Positions 52,992 to 59,369 of a stretch of DNA of 64,000 nucleotides are shown one piece after another. The translations under genes were made by a program, and so were the position numbers. The notes below the pieces were generated by a model. It was not told the DNA's origin, made no database searches, and worked only from the letters and a program-made list of their open reading frames with translations. Within the stretch, counting starts at the first letter, position 1, and every line of letters starts with the position of its first letter. Origin of the DNA: CAMCYM01 sp964405405 (GTDB lineage: Bacteria > Bacteroidota > Bacteroidia > Flavobacteriales_D > Sanyastnellaceae); NCBI GenBank assembly GCA_964405405.1, contig CAYONT010000002.1:81152-145151 (forward strand), in the 5' to 3' direction.

Positions 52992-54025
52992 CAGCGCGCG
53001 GGAAGCTGCTTCAACGGTCTGACCCCGCCTGCGTACATCCGCTCAATGATGTCCACCACTTTGAGTCCTTCGAGGGCGTTGGTGGCGATGCGGCTTTCGC
53101 CACGCAAGGCAGCGACGACATTTTCAAATACATGGCCGTGGTTCGCCGCAGAGCCCTTATAGTGCCCGTAGTCATTGGCGGGGTTGCCAGCGGGCAACTC
53201 GGGCATGGTGTATCCAGCGATGTCACAATACGTGACCTCGTTCATGTATTGCCCGCCCACCTTGATGGTGCCGTGTTCTGCGATGACGGTCAAGCTGCTT
53301 TCATAATTCGTGCGGTCCACCGAAGTCGAGAAATGAAAGGAACCCAAGCCCCCCCGAACAAAGGCGAAGTTGATCATGCCGCTGTCCTCAAACTCCGTGT
53401 TGTGGGCGTGGGAAAAATCCTCAAATCGGCTGGAAATCTGGTGGATATCTCCAAAAAGCCAGTACATGATGTCCACAAAATGGCTGAATTGCGTGAAAAG
53501 CGTGCCACCGTCCCATTCCAATGTCCCCTTCCAAGGGATGGCGCCGTAATAGCGGTCATCTCGGTTCCAGAAACACTGGACATGGACCATGCGAATGGCA
53601 CCCAATCGCCCCGATTCCACCATGTCTTTGAGCCATACCGAAGGAGGAGAATATCGGTTCTGCATGACGCAAAAAACCTGTTTCCCTCGGCTTAGGGCCT
53701 CGTACAAGACCGCCTCGCATTCCTGTCGGTTGAGCGCCATCGGCTTTTCGATGACCACGTGTTTTCCTGCCCGCAGTGCCTCCAACGCTTGGGCACCATG
53801 CATGCCGTTGGGCGTACAGATGCAGACCACGTCTAACTGGTCGCCCCTCTCACGCAACAACTCGGAAATGTCGTTGTAAAAGGGTTCGGGGCCCTGCCAA
53901 CCACACTCTGCTGCGGATCGAACGTCCGCCAGCCCCACCAAGCTACAACCTTCTTGCCGCCGAATCATCTCGGCATGGCGCTTGCCGATGTGGCCTGCAC
54001 CCACGACCCCAAATCGAAAATCCAT
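52991..54025 (-). CDS. Gfo/Idh/MocA family NAD(P)-dependent oxidoreductase
   Basis: A 344-residue dehydrogenase of the glucose-fructose oxidoreductase family. FRFGVVGAGHIGKRHAEMI is the dinucleotide-binding GxGxxG start, CICTPNGMHGAQALEALRAGKHVVIEKPMALNRQECEAV the EKP motif with the catalytic lysine, and WNRDDRYYGAIPWKGTLEWDGGTLFTQFSHFVDIMYWLFG the G-G-x3-x-x-H active-site region. In nearby polysaccharide operons such enzymes modify UDP-sugars (WlbA/WbpB type), plausible here because a flippase and a glycosyltransferase follow. TAnnTTTG ends four bases before its ATG. Confidence 0.93.
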   Translation of the reverse strand: MDFRFGVVGAGHIGKRHAEMIRRQEGCSLVGLADVRSAAECGWQGPEPFYNDISELLRERGDQLDVVCICTPNGMHGAQALEALRAGKHVVIEKPMALNRQECEAVLYEALSRGKQVFCVMQNRYSPPSVWLKDMVESGRLGAIRMVHVQCFWNRDDRYYGAIPWKGTLEWDGGTLFTQFSHFVDIMYWLFGDIHQISSRFEDFSHAHNTEFEDSGMINFAFVRGGLGSFHFSTSVDRTNYESSLTVIAEHGTIKVGGQYMNEVTYCDIAGYTMPELPAGNPANDYGHYKGSAANHGHVFENVVAALRGESRIATNALEGLKVVDIIERMYAGGVRPLKQLPAR

Positions 54026-54029
54026 GCGC

Positions 54030-54037
54030 CAAAAGTA
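54030..54037 (-). promoter_or_regulatory. -7 promoter element for the Gfo/Idh-flippase-transferase operon
   Basis: TACTTTTG on the minus strand (exact TAnnTTTG) ends four bases before the ATG at 54025 and precedes the three-gene polysaccharide operon. A leaderless transcript is implied. Confidence 0.55.
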
Positions 54038-54074
54038 CGTCCAACCGGGGGAGACTTGTGCGGAGGGTGGCGGG

Positions 54075-56429
54075 TCAAAAAGGGAGGGCCAGGCGCTCGG
54101 AAGGGCGGAAGATGCGGTAGCCCAGTGAGAATTCCCAGAGCCAGGGATCGGGGTCCCCGTAAAAGTATTCCGCGCCGAGGGTGATCAGACCCACCGGAGA
54201 TTGCAGGACCAGCCAGGATCCGGCGATCCCGCCTGGCGCCGGTGTTCGGTCGAGGAACGGGCCCTTGTCACTCTGCGCCACCCGGTCGAACGGGCGGAAC
54301 AGATGACCCTCCGTCCGCCAACGGACCCGGCCGCCCACCCGGACGTCCACGATGGCTCCCAAAGCAACGAAGTTGTAACCGCGGTAGCGATCAGAGAACC
54401 GGATTCGGCTCCCGAGGGTGGGCTGGAAGGCCGTCGCTTGGATGAGACTGCCCCGGTAAGTCGGGCGCAGCAACTCGTCAGAAGCCACGACCATGCCCAC
54501 CCCACCGAAGTTGATCCGGCCGTCCTCGTCGCCGAAGTACTGCTCTCCCCGGAGGACGAGCCGCGCCCAGTTCACCGACTGCGTTGACGTATCTCCCCGG
54601 GCCAGCAAACCGTCTTCGGAGCGCTGTAGCGTTGTGGTTTGGCCTACAAAACGCTGTGCGTGCACAGCAAACGACCTGCCCGACCGGTTGAGCAACTTCT
54701 CCGGCATGTCTGCGTATCGAAACCCCCAGGCCGTTACGAAGCCCCGGAAGGTGGTGCGGTCGGTGGTGTCCACCGGGAGAAACCCCTCGCCCGGGTAGTA
54801 GTCATCCAAGGTCCGCAGGTGGGCACCGCGGAGCGTCAACTGGCCCTCCGCGCCGAGCGGAGACAGCACCGTGAGCCCGATTTGTTGCTCCGTCAGCACC
54901 ATGAAGCTGGGGCGCACATCCTGGTAGAACGTGGCGAAGCTCCGAACATAGTTCCACCGGTGCAGGAGGAACTCCGGTTGCAGCGCCAGAGCGATGGGGC
55001 CGTGTGTATCCAATCGCAGCGAAGCTTGGATGGCACTGTAAAAACTCCCGAATGCACTGTTGATCTGAGCGGTAAACGGCACCCGGCTGAAACGGCTATA
55101 CGACGCCCCCGCGTACCCAAATCCCACGGGGGATGACGAGAAACTGCCCCCGGCCCGGAAGCGTAAGTCCCTCTCCGACTTCGCCAGCACCTCCACATCG
55201 AAGCGTCCTGTTTCCCGGTTGAATCGGGCCACCGGGCGCGCGCTCGCGACGTGCTCGTCGGCGACCAGAAAGTGCAGGTTGCGTTCCAGTTGCGCGAGGC
55301 GCTTGGGCCGGCCGATGATGCGCGTTGCGTAGTGGGTTTGGCCTGGCATCAAACCCGTCACTTCCACCGAACCGATGACGAATGGCGGGAGTTGCTGCCG
55401 GTAGGTCGCCCGCCGCGCAGCCACCACCTCCGGACGGGCGGTCGCAAAGGCCTGGGTATCCGGCTGGAGGGTCAACATCATAGACCAAACACTGTCCAAC
55501 AAGGCCCGTGTGGCCATCGTCCCTGCCTCTTTCGCCTCCACCACGCGATCGAATTCAAAGGTCCCCAGCGGTGTCTCGGGCCTGACGATGATCATCTCGG
55601 GACAAATGGGTTCGAAGTTTGAAGGACGGGTGATGATGCTCTCGATTTGGGCGGCCAAGTTGTCGGAATCGGGTTCGACGTTGGGCGAACTGACCAGCGA
55701 ACCCAGCAGGATGTCCGGCATGAATTCGCGGTACGCGACGTCGCTCGGGAAGTTGTTGTACAGGCCGCCGTCGTACAGGTAAGCACCTTGGACCGCGATG
55801 GGTTCCAGGTAGAACGGAAAGGTCATGGAGGCCCGAACCGCGGTCGCCAGGTCGCCGTTGGAGAAGACGACGTCAGACTTGGTGGTCACGTCTGCGGCGA
55901 CACAGCGGAAGGGAACGAAGAGGGCATCGAAGTCGCCGTGGGCGGCGGCGTTGGCGGGACCGAGTTCGGACATGAGGGCCCAGTCGGTCGGCAATGCGGA
56001 CACCAAGTACCCCTGGGTGAACCCGCCGAGCGCCGAAAACCGGACGTCGACCATGGAAGGATCCACGGGCCCGTCGGCGAATCCGAACTGCCAAGGGGAT
56101 TTTCCTTCCACCCGCTCGGCGAAGGCATCGGTTTCCAAAAGGGCCTCCATCTGGGCCGGGGACCAACCAGCGGCATAATAGGCGGCCACCAAAGCCCCCA
56201 TAGAAGTGCCTGCCACATAATCGATGGGCACCCCCGCCTCCTCCAGGGTCTTGAGGAACCCGACGTGGGCCGCACCTTTCGCACCGCCCCCGCTGAGCAC
56301 AACGCCCACCGTTGGTCGCGGCCCGGAGGTCGGTTGGGCCGAGGCAGTGCCGAGAGAACCGGGGAACCCGGTGGCACCCACCAGAGCCCACAGGACCAAG
56401 CAGAAACGGCGCAGCATCCGGGTATTCAC
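54075..56429 (-). CDS. Patatin-like phospholipase with Omp85-type beta barrel
   Basis: A 784-residue protein. A signal sequence (RFCLVLWALVGATGFPGSLGTASA) precedes a patatin lipase domain of about 280 residues: VVLSGGGAKGAAHVGFLKTLEEAGVPIDYVAGTSMGALVAAYYAAG (oxyanion GGGxKG and nucleophile G-T-S-M-G), and the catalytic aspartate in LYDGGLYNNFP. A POTRA-like segment (IGSVEVTGLMPGQTHYATRIIGRP) and a barrel of Omp85/TamA/D15 type ending in Phe follow. It should be an outer-membrane protein with the lipase in the periplasm or at the surface. The start is GTG 56429; TAACTTCA lies four bases upstream and ATG 56417 is the alternative. Richer in GC than its neighbours. Confidence 0.9.
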   Translation of the reverse strand: MNTRMLRRFCLVLWALVGATGFPGSLGTASAQPTSGPRPTVGVVLSGGGAKGAAHVGFLKTLEEAGVPIDYVAGTSMGALVAAYYAAGWSPAQMEALLETDAFAERVEGKSPWQFGFADGPVDPSMVDVRFSALGGFTQGYLVSALPTDWALMSELGPANAAAHGDFDALFVPFRCVAADVTTKSDVVFSNGDLATAVRASMTFPFYLEPIAVQGAYLYDGGLYNNFPSDVAYREFMPDILLGSLVSSPNVEPDSDNLAAQIESIITRPSNFEPICPEMIIVRPETPLGTFEFDRVVEAKEAGTMATRALLDSVWSMMLTLQPDTQAFATARPEVVAARRATYRQQLPPFVIGSVEVTGLMPGQTHYATRIIGRPKRLAQLERNLHFLVADEHVASARPVARFNRETGRFDVEVLAKSERDLRFRAGGSFSSSPVGFGYAGASYSRFSRVPFTAQINSAFGSFYSAIQASLRLDTHGPIALALQPEFLLHRWNYVRSFATFYQDVRPSFMVLTEQQIGLTVLSPLGAEGQLTLRGAHLRTLDDYYPGEGFLPVDTTDRTTFRGFVTAWGFRYADMPEKLLNRSGRSFAVHAQRFVGQTTTLQRSEDGLLARGDTSTQSVNWARLVLRGEQYFGDEDGRINFGGVGMVVASDELLRPTYRGSLIQATAFQPTLGSRIRFSDRYRGYNFVALGAIVDVRVGGRVRWRTEGHLFRPFDRVAQSDKGPFLDRTPAPGGIAGSWLVLQSPVGLITLGAEYFYGDPDPWLWEFSLGYRIFRPSERLALPF
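54637..54650 (+). repeat. Copy of the 14-base extended motif GTTTGGCCTACAAA
   Basis: Second of three identical copies; it lies antisense to the patatin-Omp85 gene and is read there as F-V-G-Q-T. The same bases in the other two genes are read as L-A-Y-K, so the repeat is not explained by protein sequence. Confidence 0.7.
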
Positions 56430-56464
56430 GCCGTGAAGTTAGAACGGACCGGCTTGTCCCGGCC

Positions 56465-56472
56465 TAACTTTG
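56465..56472 (+). promoter_or_regulatory. -7 promoter element for the metal-receptor-fold gene
   Basis: TAACTTTG (exact TAnnTTTG) ends five bases before the ATG at 56478 in the 48-base divergent gap with the patatin gene. Confidence 0.55.
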
Positions 56473-56477
56473 GGCGC

Positions 56478-57191
56478 ATGCGCATTGTGAGTTTGGTGCC
56501 CAGCTGGACCGAGTGGCTCTTCGATCTCGGTTGCGGGGACGAGGTGGTGGGACTGACCACCTTCTGCGTGCACCCGCGGGATCGGTGGCGGGCCACCGCA
56601 CGCGTGGGTGGGACCAAGCGGGTGCATGTGGAGCGGGTGCGTGCCCTGGCCCCGGACCTGGTCATTGCGAACCGGGAGGAGAACGTGCGGGAGCAGGTGG
56701 AGGCCCTGGCCGAATTCGTTCCTGTGCTGCTGACCGACGTTCCGGACGTTCCGGGCGCCTGGAGCGAGATGCAGCGCATCGCAGAGGCCGTGGGCCGGGG
56801 AGCGGCGGGCCGCGTTTGGCTCGACCAAATCCAGACTGCGTGGGGCCATCCCCGCCCGGTGACCCGCCCGGTTGCCTACCTCATCTGGGCGGAACCGTGG
56901 ATGGCGGCAGGCGGCGACACCTACATCGCCTCCGTCCTGCGCTGGTGGGGCGGTCAGAACATCTTCGACGCGCTGCCCCGTTACCCGACCGTAGACGGCA
57001 CGGAACCCGTGTGGCAGCTGCAGCCCGAAGTGCTGCTCTCATCCGAGCCCTTTCCCTTCCAGCCCACGCACGCCGCGCCATGGCGCCAGCGGGGGCTGAA
57101 CGTGCAGTTTGTAGACGGGGAGGCCTTCAGTTGGTATGGTTCCCGCATGTGGCACGCCCGGGCGACATTGGACGCTTGGGCCCGGGGCTGA
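56478..57191 (+). CDS. Helical-backbone metal receptor fold protein (BtuF/FhuD-like)
   Basis: A 237-residue protein of the TroA/BtuF-like periplasmic-binding superfamily. RIVSLVPSWTEWLFDLGCGDEVVGLTTFCVHP is the classical start, VGGTKRVHVERVRALAPDLVIANREENVREQVEAL the receptor loop, and LIWAEPWMAAGGDTYIASVLRWWGGQNIFDALPRYPTV plus VLLSSEPFPF the C-terminal half. It has no signal peptide and starts two residues before the first strand, so it would be cytoplasmic, unlike ABC substrate-binding proteins. No ABC transporter genes adjoin it. The frame is open to 55647 antisense to the patatin gene but ATG 56478, just after a TAnnTTTG, is preferred. Confidence 0.85.
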   Translation: MRIVSLVPSWTEWLFDLGCGDEVVGLTTFCVHPRDRWRATARVGGTKRVHVERVRALAPDLVIANREENVREQVEALAEFVPVLLTDVPDVPGAWSEMQRIAEAVGRGAAGRVWLDQIQTAWGHPRPVTRPVAYLIWAEPWMAAGGDTYIASVLRWWGGQNIFDALPRYPTVDGTEPVWQLQPEVLLSSEPFPFQPTHAAPWRQRGLNVQFVDGEAFSWYGSRMWHARATLDAWARG

Positions 57192-57215
57192 CAGGATTTT
57201 CGGACAACCTGTCAG
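57188..57215. repeat. Perfect 8-base inverted repeat CTGACAGG / CCTGTCAG upstream of dnaK
   Basis: CTGACAGG (57188-57195) and CCTGTCAG (57208-57215) are exact inverted arms around a 12-base AT-rich centre; the first arm includes the stop codon of the preceding gene. A third copy of the half-site, CTGTCAG, is at 57250-57256. A regulatory role for dnaK (stress operator) is possible, as is transcript termination, although no U-tract follows. Confidence 0.5.
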
Positions 57216-57217
57216 GA

Positions 57218-57240
57218 TTTGGCCTAGGCGGCAGGCCAAA
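57218..57240. repeat. Inverted pair of the RTTTGGCCT motif (possible hairpin)
   Basis: TTTGGCCT (57218-57225) and AGGCCAAA (57233-57240) form a perfect eight-pair stem with a seven-base loop in the gap before dnaK. It is the only intergenic copy and the only close inverted pair among the 25 in the window. No T-tract follows, so intrinsic termination is not clear. Confidence 0.65.
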
Positions 57241-57326
57241 CCCGCACAACTGTCAGCCCTCCTCCCCTCCCCCGGCTCCGGCACAGGAATTGCGTTCACC
57301 CGGTTACAAAACGAAACAACAACGCT

Positions 57327-59222
57327 ATGAGCAAAATCATCGGCATCGACCTCGGTACGACGAACAGTTGTGTCGCGGTCATGGAAGGCAACGAACCGGT
57401 TGTCATCACCAACGCAGAAGGGAAGCGCACCACCCCCTCCATCATTGGTTTCATCGCAGGCGGCGAACGCAAGGTCGGTGAACCGGCCAAGCGCCAAGCC
57501 ATCACGAACCCGGAGAAGACAATCTACTCCATCAAGCGTTTCATGGGCACGGACTTCCAACAGGTATCCGAGGAGATCAAGCGGGTCCCTTACAAGGTGG
57601 TCAAAGGCGACAACAACACTCCCCGGGTGGACATCGACGGGCGACTCTACACCCCGCAGGAAATCAGTGCCATGATCCTGCAGAAGATGAAGAAGACCGC
57701 GGAAGACTACTTGGGCCAGGAAGTAACTGCTGCAGTGATCACGGTACCTGCATATTTCAACGACGCCCAGCGCCAAGCCACCAAAGAGGCTGGAGAAATC
57801 GCCGGTCTGGAGGTGAAGCGCATCATCAACGAACCGACTGCGGCCGCCCTCGCTTATGGCCTCGACAAAAAGCACAAGGACCAGAAAATCGTGGTCTTCG
57901 ACTTGGGAGGAGGCACGCACGACGTCAGCATCTTGGAACTCGGTGACGGCGTTTTTGAGGTATTGTCCACGGATGGTGACACCCACCTCGGCGGCGATGA
58001 CTTCGACCAAATCATCATCGATTGGCTGGTCGCAGAGTTCAAGTCGGACAACGGCGGCATCGACCTCTCCCGCGAGCCCATGGCCCTTCAGCGCTTGAAA
58101 GAGGCAGCTGAGAAGGCAAAGATCGAATTGTCCAGCACCACGTCGACGGAGATCAACCTCCCCTACATCATGCCAGTGGATGGGGTACCCAAGCACTTGG
58201 TACGCACATTGAACCGAGCGAAGTTCGAACAGCTTGCTGACTCCCTCATCAAGCGAACCATCGAACCTTGTGTCTCTGCCATGAAAGCAGCGGGATTGGA
58301 CAAATCCGACATCGATGAAGTCATCCTGGTTGGTGGCTCCACCCGGATTCCAGCCGTACAAGATGCGGTGAAGCAGTTCTTCGGCAAGGAGCCCTCCAAG
58401 GGGGTCAATCCGGACGAGGTGGTCGCCGTGGGTGCAGCCATCCAAGGGGGGGTTCTGACGGGCGATGTCAAGGATGTGCTTTTGCTCGATGTGACGCCGC
58501 TCTCCCTCGGCATTGAGACCATGGGGGGGGTATTTACCAAACTCATCGAGGCAAACACCACCATCCCCACCAAGAAATCAGAAGTTTTCTCGACCGCTTC
58601 CGACAACCAGCCTTCTGTGCAAATCAAGGTCCTCCAGGGGGAGCGCGCCATGGCGCGGGACAACCGGCTGATCGGTGAATTCAACTTGGACAACATCCCG
58701 CCTGCACCACGTGGCGTTCCACAGATTGAAGTAACCTTCGACATCGATGCGAACGGAATCATCTCCGTATCTGCAAAAGACAAGGCCACCGGCAAAGAAC
58801 AAAAAACCCGCATTGAGGCCAGCAGCGGCTTGAGTGCCGAAGAAATCGAACGGATGAAGGCCGATGCCCAGGCAAATGCCGATTCCGACCGACAGGCTCG
58901 GGAGCGGGCTGATGTTCTGAACCAAGCGGACGCATTGCTCTTCCAAACAGAAAAGAACCTCAACGAGTTTGGAGACAAGATTCCTGCTGAAAAGCGTGCG
59001 GCCATCGATGATGCCATTTTGGCCTTGAAAACAGCCCACACGGCTCAGGACCTAGACGGTTGCAAAGCCGGCATGGAACGCTTGAATGCAGCATTCCAAG
59101 CGGCCAGCCAAGACATGTATGCCCAGGGCGGACCCCAAGACGGTCAGCCAGGTGCAGGGGCCGGAGCGGGCAACACCGCGGACACAGAGGTTACCGATGT
59201 GGACTTCGAAGAAGTAAAGTAA
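57327..59222 (+). CDS. dnaK: Molecular chaperone DnaK (Hsp70)
   Basis: A 631-residue ATP-dependent chaperone. The ATPase domain shows IGIDLGTTNSCVAVMEGN, INEPTAAALAYG, VFDLGGGTHDVSIL (H in place of the usual F in GGGTFD) and VGGSTRIPAVQ. The substrate-binding domain holds LLLDVTPLSLGIETMGGV and the C-terminal lid ends in GAGAGAGNTADTEVTDVDFEEVK, with the usual EEV(D)-like acidic tail. The upstream 135-base gap carries two inverted repeats. No exact TAnnTTTG lies close to the ATG, so an alternative or heat-shock promoter is possible. No grpE or dnaJ is adjacent. A run of eight G lies at 58523-58530. Confidence 0.98.
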   Translation: MSKIIGIDLGTTNSCVAVMEGNEPVVITNAEGKRTTPSIIGFIAGGERKVGEPAKRQAITNPEKTIYSIKRFMGTDFQQVSEEIKRVPYKVVKGDNNTPRVDIDGRLYTPQEISAMILQKMKKTAEDYLGQEVTAAVITVPAYFNDAQRQATKEAGEIAGLEVKRIINEPTAAALAYGLDKKHKDQKIVVFDLGGGTHDVSILELGDGVFEVLSTDGDTHLGGDDFDQIIIDWLVAEFKSDNGGIDLSREPMALQRLKEAAEKAKIELSSTTSTEINLPYIMPVDGVPKHLVRTLNRAKFEQLADSLIKRTIEPCVSAMKAAGLDKSDIDEVILVGGSTRIPAVQDAVKQFFGKEPSKGVNPDEVVAVGAAIQGGVLTGDVKDVLLLDVTPLSLGIETMGGVFTKLIEANTTIPTKKSEVFSTASDNQPSVQIKVLQGERAMARDNRLIGEFNLDNIPPAPRGVPQIEVTFDIDANGIISVSAKDKATGKEQKTRIEASSGLSAEEIERMKADAQANADSDRQARERADVLNQADALLFQTEKNLNEFGDKIPAEKRAAIDDAILALKTAHTAQDLDGCKAGMERLNAAFQAASQDMYAQGGPQDGQPGAGAGAGNTADTEVTDVDFEEVK

Positions 59223-59237
59223 TCTCTAATAGAATGG

Positions 59238-59268
59238 AAAAGGGCGAGCCACTGGTTCGCCCTTTTTT
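59238..59268 (+). terminator. Intrinsic terminator after dnaK
   Basis: AAAAGGGCGAGCC and GGTTCGCCCTTTTTT pair around an ACT loop (nine-pair G/C core with one G-T wobble, then A-T pairs), followed by a T-tract. It begins 16 bases after the dnaK stop. It is the clearest Rho-independent terminator in the window. Confidence 0.88.
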
Positions 59269-59369
59269 GTTTCTTCCATTTCGTTTTTAACCACAAGAGG
59301 GATGGACCAACTGTAGAACTTTGGTTGCATTCCGAGAGCGTTGAACATCCACCGAATAGCCTTGTTCTC

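Noticed and set aside
55647..56477. Upstream 277 codons in frame with the metal-receptor-fold gene
   Set aside because: They lie antisense to the patatin gene and read as low-complexity Gly/Arg/His sequence; a -7 element and family start place the true ATG at 56478.
56513..57481. 322-codon plus-strand frame spanning the metal-receptor gene and the dnaK start
   Set aside because: Overlaps two recognised genes in another frame and consists of Arg/Gly-rich sequence.
58523..58530. G8 run in dnaK as a phase-variable tract
   Set aside because: dnaK is essential and the run encodes conserved MGGVF; runs of 7-8 G or C recur by chance in this GC-rich DNA.
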